Source: Saprospiraceae bacterium (lineage in GTDB: Bacteria; Bacteroidota; Bacteroidia; Chitinophagales; Saprospiraceae). Taken from it: a stretch of DNA of 64,000 bases. Where the stretch lies: NCBI GenBank assembly GCA_020630435.1, contig JAHDBJ010000025.1, positions 1 through 64,000 on the forward strand. Reading direction: 5' to 3'. A program made the translations under genes and the position numbers. Below the pieces are notes generated by a model. It saw nothing but the letters and a program-made list of their open reading frames with translations, ran no database searches and was not told the DNA's origin. This document shows, piece after piece, positions 28,155 through 37,540 of the stretch. The stretch's first letter is position 1. Every line of letters starts with the position of its first letter.

Positions 28155-28430
28155 ATGAAAAAATTAGAAATCAAGTCAACCTTAATTGGTTTTTTAGCAG
28201 CCTTATGTCTAGTATCTATCATTAATGCAGGAACAGTAGAAGACATTGAAGAACGTAGATTTGAAGCCTATAAGGGCGAAGGAAATCGATTCCTTATTTT
28301 AGATAAAGAATTTGGAGATTTTGTTCATAATTTTAAGGAAGTGACACTTAGTAATAAAAGCAACAATGTATGGGAATATGTTAGCTTTAGAAAAATAGAA
28401 AAGGAACAAAAACGGCAATCTACTGAATAA
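28155..28430 (+). CDS. Small hypothetical exported protein
   Basis: A 91-residue protein with a signal or anchor segment (STLIGFLAALCLVSIINAG) followed by about 65 mostly charged residues (EDIEERRFEAYKGEGNRFLI, KSNNVWEYVSFRKIEKEQKR). No family is recognised. The clear ATG start, the export-type N-terminus and the 2-bp spacing to the convergent amylase stop support it as a real gene, though it is short. Function unknown. Confidence 0.55.
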   Translation: MKKLEIKSTLIGFLAALCLVSIINAGTVEDIEERRFEAYKGEGNRFLILDKEFGDFVHNFKEVTLSNKSNNVWEYVSFRKIEKEQKRQSTE

Positions 28431-28432
28431 AA

Positions 28433-30277
28433 TCAATTTAATTCTAGAACCATTCCACTTCTAGGTGGAATGGTTATTTTTTCACCTAACGCTATGGACT
28501 TATTGGTAATAATATTTTTAGCATTTTGATGACCTTCTAATAGTTCATTGAAGCGTTTGAGTTCTAGTTCAACTTCTTTTTGATTTTTATTTAAAATAAC
28601 CATGACTTTTTCAGCATCATTGTATCTAAAATAAACATATACATCATCATTATCAGGAACAAAATGCAAAAATTGACCATTATGGATAACGGTTGCATCT
28701 TTTCGCCAATTCAAGAGTTGTTTTAAAAAATCTTGAGCAGATTTTTGTTGTGTTGTCAATCCTTTTTGAGAGATGGGGTTAACGGTATCTCCTTTCCAAC
28801 CTCCTGGAAAATCTGTCCTAATGATGCCATGATCGGATGTTCCTTTATTTCCCATTAAAATTTCTGTACCATAATAAATTTGAGGAATTCCTCTAGTCGT
28901 CAATAAATAAATCATTGCCATTTTATATAGCTCTACATCTTCATTCAATTGAGTATATATCCGACTCATATCATGGTTGTCAGGAAAAACGACGAGATTA
29001 TAAGGATCAGGATAAAGATAGTCTTGACCTATAGCTTCATAAAGTGGCGTCCAAGAAGAGGTCCATGTTTTTTCTTGATTGAGGGCTTTTGTAAGAGCAA
29101 TTTGCAAGGGAAAATCCATGACACTTTTCAAATACGAACGATAACCGTCAGCATTGTGATTTCCATCCTGAATGTAGGCAATAACTGTAGGTAAATGATA
29201 CCATTCTTCACCAACGATATTAAAATTTGGATATTCCTCCATTACTGTTTTAGCCCATAGTGCCATATATTCTAAATCTGGGTAGGAATAGGTGTCCATA
29301 CGTATCCCTGAAAGTCCTAGATATTCTATCCACCAAAGGGTATTTTGGATATAATATCTTCCTAGATAGTCGTTGCGTTGATTGAGGTCAGGCATTGTTT
29401 TGACAAACCAACCATCTGAATATATCTTCTTATCAGCTTCTGCGGCATAAGGATCTAATAACGTTGTTTTTTTATGATTGGTTGGGGTATACTTTTCCCA
29501 TTGATTTATCCAATCACCCATAGGTAAATCCTCCATCCACCAATGCTCCGAACCACAATGATTGGCTATCATATCCATAATGACTTTTATGCCTTTATGG
29601 CGAGCTGTTTCACATAATTCTCGATAGTCCTCATTTGTTCCAAAACGAGGATCAACTTTGTAATAATCTGTCGTAGAATAACCATGATAAGAATACTTTT
29701 CCATATCATTTTCTAATAATGGGTTCATCCAGATAGCCGTAAAACCCATGTCTTTGATATAATCTAGGCGATCACTTATTCCTTTTATATCGCCACCATG
29801 TCGTCCTCCTTTATAAGAACGATTGAGTTTTTCTTTCATTCCTTGCACCTCATCGTTATTGGGGTCACCATTGGCATATCTATCTGGTGTAATTAAGTAA
29901 ATTACATCAGAACTATTAAAACCTTCGGTTGAAGACCGAGCCTTTATTCTTTCTTTAAGTTTATAGTTATGACTATGTATTTTAGTATTATTTTTATAAA
30001 AATCAATTTTAAAAGAACCAGCAATAGCTTGATGAGAAATAGTAAGATTTATAAAGAGGTAGTTTTTATTTTCGACTTGTTTGACTTCCCTAATCTTTAC
30101 GCCTTTATAATTAATTGTAGGGCGTAATGAAGCTACATTTTTACCATAAACCATTAACTCTATCTGGTTATATTTCATGCCTATCCACCAATTGGGAGGT
30201 TCAACACGCTCAACAGCTTGTGCCAAAAGGTCAAAACTTAGTAAACTGAAAAGAATCAATATCAGATTGGTTTTCAT
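28433..30277 (-). CDS. GH13 alpha-amylase family glycoside hydrolase (cyclomaltodextrinase/neopullulanase-like), secreted
   Basis: A 614-residue enzyme with signal peptide (first 20 residues, ending LLAQ). An N-terminal beta domain (PPNWWIGMKYNQIELMVYG) is typical of cyclomaltodextrinase and neopullulanase-type enzymes. The TIM barrel follows, with the calcium-site-like ANGDPNND, region I DMIANHCG, nucleophile Asp328 in GIRMDTY, acid/base Glu357 in VGEEW and third acid Asp436 in FPDNHD. It should hydrolyse alpha-1,4 (and perhaps alpha-1,6) glucans in the periplasm or at the surface. No SusC/SusD genes are adjacent, so it is not part of a visible utilisation locus. Confidence 0.9.
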   Translation of the reverse strand: MKTNLILILFSLLSFDLLAQAVERVEPPNWWIGMKYNQIELMVYGKNVASLRPTINYKGVKIREVKQVENKNYLFINLTISHQAIAGSFKIDFYKNNTKIHSHNYKLKERIKARSSTEGFNSSDVIYLITPDRYANGDPNNDEVQGMKEKLNRSYKGGRHGGDIKGISDRLDYIKDMGFTAIWMNPLLENDMEKYSYHGYSTTDYYKVDPRFGTNEDYRELCETARHKGIKVIMDMIANHCGSEHWWMEDLPMGDWINQWEKYTPTNHKKTTLLDPYAAEADKKIYSDGWFVKTMPDLNQRNDYLGRYYIQNTLWWIEYLGLSGIRMDTYSYPDLEYMALWAKTVMEEYPNFNIVGEEWYHLPTVIAYIQDGNHNADGYRSYLKSVMDFPLQIALTKALNQEKTWTSSWTPLYEAIGQDYLYPDPYNLVVFPDNHDMSRIYTQLNEDVELYKMAMIYLLTTRGIPQIYYGTEILMGNKGTSDHGIIRTDFPGGWKGDTVNPISQKGLTTQQKSAQDFLKQLLNWRKDATVIHNGQFLHFVPDNDDVYVYFRYNDAEKVMVILNKNQKEVELELKRFNELLEGHQNAKNIITNKSIALGEKITIPPRSGMVLELN

Positions 30278-30380
30278 AGGTACTGGTTTTAAAACGATTT
30301 AAAATATTGAATTTACTTTTTTAAAAATATAACCTTAACCTCTCTTTTATTCAATTTAACAGCTTTTTAACTGACTTTTC

Positions 30381-30412
30381 TTTGACAGCAGCGTTAAATG
30401 GATATACTTTTG
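30381..30412 (+). promoter_or_regulatory. Promoter upstream of the LolA-like gene (TTTG ... TACTTTTG)
   Basis: TTTG at 30381-30384 and TACTTTTG at 30405-30412, 20 bp apart, match both the -33 and the TAnnTTTG -7 elements of Bacteroidota promoters. It predicts a leader of about 100 nt. This is the best-formed promoter I found in the window. Confidence 0.5.
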
Positions 30413-30517
30413 TAAAAGATTGGAGATGTTAGTAGACTTTATTAAAAATGTTTTCTACCAACTATCTAAAATTAGTTGGAATAAGGTCTAAAATACTCTT
30501 TCACTTAAATCAGTTAT

Positions 30518-31201
30518 ATGAAACATCTACTCTTTATTGGTACTATATATCTTTTAGGAACGATGACATTAGAAGCTCAACGTCCTAGATATATGCAAGC
30601 AGCAGAGTCTGATCCTAAAGCCAAAGCGATCCTAGATAAAGTTAGGGATAAATACGAATCTTTTGAAACATTAAAGACAGACTTTTCGTTATATATAGAA
30701 ATTCCTGAAGAGGATAAGATTGTCCAAAAAGGAAAAGTTTTTCAAAAAGGGAATAAATATCGCCTAGAAATGGAAGATCAAGATATTATATCTGATGGAA
30801 CATCGACTTGGTATTATTTGAAAGAACAAAATGAAGTCCAAATTACAGATGCATCGGATAATGATGATTCTGGCTTATCTTCTATCAAAGATTTATACCG
30901 ATTTTATGAAAAAGACGAGTATATCTTTGCGTTAACCAATCAAGGAGCTTCCAATGGTCGTTATGTTGCTCAAATTGAGTTTAAACCCATTGATAGGTAT
31001 TCGGATTATTCGAAATTAAGACTTACAGTAGATAAAAATACATATGAAGTGGTCAGTATTAAAGCCTTTAGTAAAGACGGATCTAGATATACACTAGCTA
31101 TAGATAGTGCTATTCCAAATAAAGAAATTAAAAAAGAATTATTTGCCTTTAATGCCAAAAAACATCCAGATGTTCACATAGAAGATTTAAGATTAGACTA
31201 G
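30518..31201 (+). CDS. LolA-like outer-membrane lipoprotein carrier protein
   Basis: A 227-residue protein with signal peptide (MKHLLFIGTIYLLGTMTLEAQ) and the LolA pattern: AKAILDKVRDKYESFETLKT, TDFSLYIEIPEEDKIVQKGK and GKVFQKGNKYRLEMEDQDII, with the SDGTSTWYYL strand and a C-terminal beta-sheet. LolA binds lipoprotein acyl chains in its hydrophobic half-barrel and carries them across the periplasm; Bacteroidota LolA-like proteins are divergent and the carrier role is inferred by family. The gene is single, with a good promoter at 30381-30412 and a hairpin terminator after it. Confidence 0.82.
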   Translation: MKHLLFIGTIYLLGTMTLEAQRPRYMQAAESDPKAKAILDKVRDKYESFETLKTDFSLYIEIPEEDKIVQKGKVFQKGNKYRLEMEDQDIISDGTSTWYYLKEQNEVQITDASDNDDSGLSSIKDLYRFYEKDEYIFALTNQGASNGRYVAQIEFKPIDRYSDYSKLRLTVDKNTYEVVSIKAFSKDGSRYTLAIDSAIPNKEIKKELFAFNAKKHPDVHIEDLRLD

Positions 31202-31684
31202 AAAAGAATTAACAAATTATAAATCTATTGATGCCCTTTTATGTTTCAAAACATAAAAGGGCTTTTTCTATTATAAATTAGATATACTAAAATCTTAACA
31301 ATGTATTTTAAAGTAGATAACTTTACTTTTAGTTAATTTATACGTAACTTAGTAAAAACAAATCCTTTAATCCTCCCATTTTTTTAAGTGTATTAAAAAC
31401 ATACTCTTACACAGTAACTATATTCATCTCTTTATTTTTAAGAATTAATAGCTAACACACAAGCTAATATTGTATTATTCATTACTCCCTACTCCCCCCT
31501 TTGATGTTGTTGTATGTTAATTTATAATTCCATAACTTTTTGTTAGTGAGATTATGAGTGCAATATTCAACAGCCAGTATTTTATTTATATCACAAAAAA
31601 AACACAGACTAAGACAAGAGTGATTGAGTGCTCAATATTGATGCACCTCAATACATATTATTTTTTTACTTTAAAAATCAATTT
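31202..31684. other. Intergenic region upstream of the lamin-tail T9SS gene
   Basis: A 483-bp AT-rich spacer holding the LolA terminator (31233-31267) and otherwise no ORF or recognised RNA. The last 20 bp before the gene (CTTTAAAAATCAATTT) closely match the sequence before the T9SS gene at 19104. Confidence 0.45.
31233..31267 (+). terminator. Intrinsic terminator after the LolA-like gene
   Basis: A perfect 14-bp stem GCCCTTTTATGTTT / AAACATAAAAGGGC with a two-base centre, followed by TTTTT. It lies 31 bp after the stop codon. Confidence 0.9.
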
Positions 31685-34600
31685 ATGAAGCGGATTCTAC
31701 TTTTAAATCTTTTTATTTTAATAGCATATTTTGCGTACGCACAACTAGACCCTGCGATACCTGCACCAACGTGTGCTGTTGCTACAAGTGCTTTTGATTC
31801 TGGTACTGATACCAATCCAAATAATACAAATTGGGAAAGTATTGTATTAAGTGAGGTGCTTGCAGATGCAGGGCAATCGGACTCTAGGAACGATGCCTTT
31901 GTTGAAATAGCAGGAATTGTAGGAACGGATATTGGTGGTTGGGTAATTACTAATGGTGAATGGGCGGTAATCCTTCCAGAAGGCACTGCGATTCCAGGAG
32001 ATGGTTATTATGTAATTGCTTGTAGTGAAAACACTACTGAAAACACCTTTTCAACATCAAGCTCAGGATTGACTTGTACGGATTGTGATTTCCCAGGCTT
32101 ACCACTTGATTTTGACGTTTGTTCGGCTTCAAATTCAGTTTATATATCTACCTCAATTTCAACGTATGGCTTTACCTTTGATAATGGATATTGTGGGGAA
32201 AGTGCCGATGGTGATCAAGTCATTTTATTTCGTCCAGATGGAACGCCACATGATGGTATTTTTTGGGGCGCAACGGACGAAATAGGAGATAATATTGCGA
32301 ATGGAATGACACAAGGGGGAGGCTCTTCTGGTGCTTGTAGTTCTCCATCCGATCATATATCTGTTCAAGATGGTTCTTATTATTTATTGGGTGATAATGA
32401 TGAAAATGGAACAGTCAACGATGTAATACAAAGTAGAGTAGGGAGAAAAGCCAATGGTACAAATGCAACAGGTGTGAAGCAGATGCCAATTGGTGATTAT
32501 GATCCTGATTTAAATGGCTTAACCAATGTTGACGAAGGTACTTGTTTTGCGATGCCTCCTTTTACAGATAATGTATGGGTTTATGTGGGGACATCACCTA
32601 CTTCATGTAACTCATCATATATGAGAATTACAGGTTCAAACGGTTCACATGGTGTAAGAGCTTATGCTCAAAATCCTTCCCACATGGACGATCCTGACTT
32701 AGATACGGATTGGGCAGACATAGCCTTAGCTGCTCATGTTCCAGCATCAAGTAGTAATGCATCATCTGCTGCTCAATGGGGCTATTCTGATCATCCGAAT
32801 CCTGGCGTTGTCAATGATTCTGATAGTTGGGATTTTTCTATTAATGGCACAGAAGTTACGGCGGCTTCCGCAGATTATGATTCAGGAACTAGAACATATA
32901 CAATTAATCAATGTCCTGCTGAACCACTTACATTTGGTTTAGATGTCTATAATTATCAACACGTAGAACCGCTACAGGAAACGACTTCGGGGACATACTC
33001 CGTTACGCCTAGTGTGAAGGCAGGTTCTTTCGTTATTGATGAAACAGGAACAATTAATGATTGGACAACAACGGCGTTAGGTTCTAGTAATGCAGGTACA
33101 ACTTCTATGACTTTTAATGCTGGAACTTTACCTACAGGAAACCATACATTTACACTAGTATGGGATGATTTTACAGGTTTGGGATCTGGAAAAATTTCTA
33201 CAGTAGAAGGAAGGGCAGGTACTAGTAACCAACATGAGTGTTATGAGGACCTTATTATAATTGTAAATGTTATTGAGCCACTAGCTTTGAATTGTGGAGG
33301 AGAAGATCCTTGTAATATTGATTGTGGAGCAGGCGATGCAACGGCTGGTTCTATCAATCTATCAAATTTCATTACAGGCGGTGGAAATGTTCAGTTTGAA
33401 TTATTTGACAATGGTGCTTCTCAAGGAACAAATACAAGTGGAAATTTTATTTTACCCTCATCCTTCACAGGTCCCTTAACGGCTACAGCTACAAGTTTAG
33501 ATAATTGTGGTACTGCGGTTTCCTTCACAATAACAAATGATTGTATTACAACACCCCCTTGTCCAATGATAACATCGAGTTCAGTAGCTGGAGCAACTTG
33601 TATGGGAGGTACAAGTCCATCTTGTCCTAACCCTGTCTCTAATAATTTTGATGCTTGTAGTAGTCAAACTTCTTATGGTAATCATTTGTGTGATGGTTTT
33701 GTAACAAACAATGCGATTATATCTAGTGCTACTTCTACAGCAGGTGGTGTGCCACCATTGACTTCACAAGCAATACGGTTAAGAAATAATTCTAATTCTA
33801 CACTAAGCTATGAAGGAAGTGATGGCAATGGGAAAGATTGCGGCTTAGGCACTATTTCTTTTGATTATAGACATTGGGACGGTGATGGAAGTATAGTTAC
33901 ATTAACAATAGAATACAGTATAGACGGTGGTACAAATTGGAACAGTATAGGAACGGTAGATGTCACCTCTACAACCTATGCTACATTTACATCTGCTGCT
34001 TTGAATATTGATTCAGACGACATCCTTGTTCGTATTTCGACAGATGGTGATGAAAGAGTACACATAGACAATTTTGTAATGACAGACTATACTGTAGCGG
34101 GGCCACAAATTTGTATGGCTTGTCCAGGTGAAACCTTAACATTCAGTGCAGAAGGAACAGACTTACCAGATGGTGGTACATTAGATTGGTATTTAGGAAC
34201 TAGTGCAGATTTTACGACTACATCAGGTACATTAATCGGATCGGGTATGATCACAAATTCTTCGCCCGTTTATCCTTCTGGTTTAGTGATTAATGAAGTT
34301 TTAGCCGACCCTACTACGGGAGATTCTGGAGGCGGAGGCGAATGGATGGAGCTATATAATGGAACAGGAGGTGCTATAGACATTAGTTGTTACGTCTTTG
34401 CAGATGATGATGGAATCTTAGCTCAAGTCCCCAATGGAACGACAATACCAGCAGGTGGCTATTATGTGGCACTAGCTACGGCTGCTGTAAATAATGGCAA
34501 TGGAGAAGTTGCACTATTTGATGCTACAGGGGCATTTGTCTATGGTGTTGCTTGGGGAAGTGGTAACTTTGATGCAACAATGACCTTTACGGCAGCAGCA

Positions 34601-36307
34601 GCTGGAGGATGTCCTGCAATCACTGTAACCGTTCCGAATACTTTGGCCAGCTATGATCAAGTGGTTTCTCCTGCATCAGGGGCGGATGAGTCTATCGGTT
34701 TTACCGATCCTACAACTTATGAAGTGATTACAACGCCAACGCAAGGAACAGCCAATTATAATAATGCGTCAACGGTTATTACAGATGTAATGTATACAAT
34801 ACCTGAATGTGCAGACATCACCAATAACGATTTTTATTTCAAAGCACTTATTAATCCTTTGGATGCGGCTGCTTGTTCTGAGATAGATGCGACTACTTCA
34901 GAATTTAGTGTAAGTGTGGAATGTCCTGTAGCAGATTTAATACCACTATCTGTTGATCAATGTGTAGGTGATGGTACTATAGACGTTCAAGTCAACTTGA
35001 CAGGATTAACTTCTGGAACGTATTTAGTGACCTATATAGATGAAACAGGAGCAACTCAAACAGCTTCAATTGCTGCGCCGGCTACTAATCCAGTAACCTT
35101 ACTTACTGTTTCAGATGCGGCAGCCGTAAGTGGAACTATATCTTTAGTTTCGGTGCATTTAGAAACTGGTGGAGATACGACGATGTCCGATGAAATTGGT
35201 GAATGTCTTGGAACAATTGATGTTGACGAAGCCATCATTGAAATAGGAGCAGCTCCAGCTACAACACCGACACTTACGCCTACGCCGATAACGGGATGTA
35301 ATCCAACTAGTGGTGGTCAAGTAGAAATCGATTTTGGAGTAGGTGCAAATGTGCCATTTGAATATGAGTATACAGATCCTGCTGGAAATAGTATTATTGC
35401 AACAACTAGTATAAATCCTGTAACTATATCTGTGTCTGAGCCTGGAAGCATTACATTAAATTCAATTTCTACACTAGGAGGTTGTTCTACAAGCTCTGGT
35501 TCTTCTGCTAGTGTTACTACAACGCAAACTTTCCCCGAAGCTACGATTAGTCAATCGGATAGTTGTGAACCTGGAGAAGGAGAGATAGACGTTAACATTA
35601 CAACAGGAACAGGGCCATTTACTTTAGATGGAACAATAAATGATACGGGTGTTTCTGGTGGGGTATCAACTTATACTGGATTATCTGGAGGAGGAACGCT
35701 AACCATTACTTCAAATGATGGTTGTGAAACAGAGGTGACGTTCTCTTTTGATGATAATGTTTGTCCTGTACCCGTTGAGCTCGTTCGTTTTAGGGCTAAA
35801 AAACATTCTAAAACTTCATCAATTCTTGAATGGACAACCACTTCGGAAACAAATAATAAAGGATTTGAAATTCAGAGAAGTATGAATGGACATGATTTCG
35901 TAACTATAGATTTTGTAAGAGGTCATGGTAATTCCTCTTCTGTTGTAAACTACAGTTATATTGATGACAAAGTAATGACGGGAGTAAATTATTATAGATT
36001 GAAACAGATCGATTTTGATGGTCGATTTGATTTTTCAACTATAGAAAGTGTAAATTTTGGCAACTTATTATTTAATATTACCCCAACAATTACAAAAGAT
36101 ATAATACGTATAACTTTGGATGAAAAATTTAATAGTAGTGTTAAAATTGAGATTTTTGATGTTATTGGTCAAAGACTCATGGTCTCTAACATTTCTGTTA
36201 AAAGTACGAGTAAAGAAATTAATATCGCAGACTTTGCTACTGGATATTACCTTATTAAGTTTTCAAATGAAGATATTAGTATTACACAAAGAATTATGAA
36301 AGAATAA
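31685..36307 (+). CDS. Giant secreted protein with lamin-tail domains and T9SS type A sorting domain
   Basis: The frame opens at a GTG at 31628, but the ATG at 31685 is preferred because it directly gives the signal peptide MKRILLLNLFILIAYFAYAQ; the product then has 1540 residues. Two lamin-tail-like domains are visible. One is near the start (IVLSEVLADAGQSDSRNDAF, VITNGEWAVILPEGTAIPGD) and one in the middle (SGLVINEVLADPTTGDSGGG, GGEWMELYN). Many Cys-rich, Ser/Thr/Gly-rich beta modules lie between. The C-terminus repeats the FN3-like module (PVELVRFRAKKHS, NKGFEIQRSMNGHDF, NYYRLKQIDFDG) and a T9SS type A domain (IEIFDVIGQRLM, FATGYYLIKFSNED). A surface adhesin or matrix protein is likely. 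Confidence 0.82.
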   Translation: MKRILLLNLFILIAYFAYAQLDPAIPAPTCAVATSAFDSGTDTNPNNTNWESIVLSEVLADAGQSDSRNDAFVEIAGIVGTDIGGWVITNGEWAVILPEGTAIPGDGYYVIACSENTTENTFSTSSSGLTCTDCDFPGLPLDFDVCSASNSVYISTSISTYGFTFDNGYCGESADGDQVILFRPDGTPHDGIFWGATDEIGDNIANGMTQGGGSSGACSSPSDHISVQDGSYYLLGDNDENGTVNDVIQSRVGRKANGTNATGVKQMPIGDYDPDLNGLTNVDEGTCFAMPPFTDNVWVYVGTSPTSCNSSYMRITGSNGSHGVRAYAQNPSHMDDPDLDTDWADIALAAHVPASSSNASSAAQWGYSDHPNPGVVNDSDSWDFSINGTEVTAASADYDSGTRTYTINQCPAEPLTFGLDVYNYQHVEPLQETTSGTYSVTPSVKAGSFVIDETGTINDWTTTALGSSNAGTTSMTFNAGTLPTGNHTFTLVWDDFTGLGSGKISTVEGRAGTSNQHECYEDLIIIVNVIEPLALNCGGEDPCNIDCGAGDATAGSINLSNFITGGGNVQFELFDNGASQGTNTSGNFILPSSFTGPLTATATSLDNCGTAVSFTITNDCITTPPCPMITSSSVAGATCMGGTSPSCPNPVSNNFDACSSQTSYGNHLCDGFVTNNAIISSATSTAGGVPPLTSQAIRLRNNSNSTLSYEGSDGNGKDCGLGTISFDYRHWDGDGSIVTLTIEYSIDGGTNWNSIGTVDVTSTTYATFTSAALNIDSDDILVRISTDGDERVHIDNFVMTDYTVAGPQICMACPGETLTFSAEGTDLPDGGTLDWYLGTSADFTTTSGTLIGSGMITNSSPVYPSGLVINEVLADPTTGDSGGGGEWMELYNGTGGAIDISCYVFADDDGILAQVPNGTTIPAGGYYVALATAAVNNGNGEVALFDATGAFVYGVAWGSGNFDATMTFTAAAAGGCPAITVTVPNTLASYDQVVSPASGADESIGFTDPTTYEVITTPTQGTANYNNASTVITDVMYTIPECADITNNDFYFKALINPLDAAACSEIDATTSEFSVSVECPVADLIPLSVDQCVGDGTIDVQVNLTGLTSGTYLVTYIDETGATQTASIAAPATNPVTLLTVSDAAAVSGTISLVSVHLETGGDTTMSDEIGECLGTIDVDEAIIEIGAAPATTPTLTPTPITGCNPTSGGQVEIDFGVGANVPFEYEYTDPAGNSIIATTSINPVTISVSEPGSITLNSISTLGGCSTSSGSSASVTTTQTFPEATISQSDSCEPGEGEIDVNITTGTGPFTLDGTINDTGVSGGVSTYTGLSGGGTLTITSNDGCETEVTFSFDDNVCPVPVELVRFRAKKHSKTSSILEWTTTSETNNKGFEIQRSMNGHDFVTIDFVRGHGNSSSVVNYSYIDDKVMTGVNYYRLKQIDFDGRFDFSTIESVNFGNLLFNITPTITKDIIRITLDEKFNSSVKIEIFDVIGQRLMVSNISVKSTSKEINIADFATGYYLIKFSNEDISITQRIMKE

Positions 36308-36350
36308 TACTCTCCTATTAAACTAATTTTCGTTTCATTTCATTAATTAT

Positions 36351-36381
36351 CCGAAGGATTGCCCTCCCTTCGGGTATTTTT
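36351..36381 (+). terminator. Intrinsic terminator after the lamin-tail T9SS gene
   Basis: Stem CCGAAGG / CCTTCGG with a nine-base loop, followed by a T-rich tract (GTATTTTTTATT), 43 bp after the stop codon. Confidence 0.8.
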
Positions 36382-36441
36382 TATTCTTAAAAACAAGGCT
36401 TATTTTTCTATCCTTTTTAGAGAAATTCCGAACTTTAAGCC

Positions 36442-37491
36442 ATGTTCAGCAAAAAAATCCCATTCAATAGGTATATTCAAACCACCTCATACCTCAATCT
36501 AAAGGTAGCTTTATTCTTATTGTGTTTAGCAATAAGTATTGGTGTAGTGGGATTTATGATAATTGAAGGCTACACCCTAAACGAGGCATTTTATATGACT
36601 ATCATTACGATTTCAACGGTTGGATTTCAAGAGGCTCAGCCTTTAAGTCCTCTTGGAAGATGGTTTGTTTCTTTTCTAATATTAATAAATATTTGTGTTT
36701 TTGCCTATGCTATTTCTGCATTTACAACTTATATCATTGAAGGAGAAATTTTTAAATCTATGCACATGAATGAAATACAGAATAAAATCGAGAAGTTACA
36801 AGGACATACTATTGTCTGTGGATTTGGTCGATATGGAAGCAATACAGCAGAACATTTTATAAAACAAAATACGAATTTTGTCATTATTGAAAGCAAACAC
36901 AATATTATTGAAGATATTGATAAACAAATTAAAGATATACTGTTTGTTGAAGGGGATGCTACAGATGATGATGTTTTATTAAAAGCAGGAATAAAAAAGG
37001 CGAAAGCTATTGTATGTGCATTAGACGATGATGGAAGCAATATCTTAATAGCTTTATCGGCTAGGCAATTGAATCCAAGCATCAATATTATCAGTCGAGT
37101 GACCTTTCCAAAAAATGTAAAGAAATTAAAGCGAGCTGGTGCAGATCACATCATAATGCCAGAACAAATTGGAGGGTTTTATATGGCAGCGTTAGTCAAT
37201 AAACCAGGAGCAGTAGATTTTTTCTCTTTTTTAACATCTGAATACGAATCAGATATCGATTTTGATGCGATTCATTATGAAGACCTACCGCCTTCCTGCC
37301 AAGGCAAATCTATCCGAGATTTAGCGATAAAATCTAAAACAGGAGCGAATGTAATTGCTTTTAGAGACGAAAAAGGGCATTATACACTTAACCCAAAACC
37401 AGATACCATACTTACTCCTAGAACTCGATTTATTATTATCGGTTCCGATGAACAGTTGATTCAACTAAGAGAGCATTTTAAAAATTTTTAG
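36442..37491 (+). CDS. Potassium channel with RCK (TrkA-N/TrkA-C) domains
   Basis: A 349-residue two-helix channel of the MthK/Kch type. The first helix is at about residues 22-42, and the pore loop carries the filter ISTVGFQEAQPLSP (residues 57-70), where standard channels have TVGYGD. The second helix is at about 72-94. Then comes an RCK/TrkA-N Rossmann domain (TIVCGFGRYGSNTAEHF, VEGDATDDDVLLKAGI) and a TrkA-C domain at the end. The protein forms a tetramer gated by a ligand bound to the RCK ring. The GFQE filter resembles variants common in Bacteroidota and may shift ion selectivity. It stands alone, 49 bp before the carboxylase gene. Confidence 0.9.
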   Translation: MFSKKIPFNRYIQTTSYLNLKVALFLLCLAISIGVVGFMIIEGYTLNEAFYMTIITISTVGFQEAQPLSPLGRWFVSFLILINICVFAYAISAFTTYIIEGEIFKSMHMNEIQNKIEKLQGHTIVCGFGRYGSNTAEHFIKQNTNFVIIESKHNIIEDIDKQIKDILFVEGDATDDDVLLKAGIKKAKAIVCALDDDGSNILIALSARQLNPSINIISRVTFPKNVKKLKRAGADHIIMPEQIGGFYMAALVNKPGAVDFFSFLTSEYESDIDFDAIHYEDLPPSCQGKSIRDLAIKSKTGANVIAFRDEKGHYTLNPKPDTILTPRTRFIIIGSDEQLIQLREHFKNF

Positions 37492-37540
37492 AAACTCTTT
37501 TAGAATTTATTACTTTTGGTAAAATTTTAAAATCCTGACC

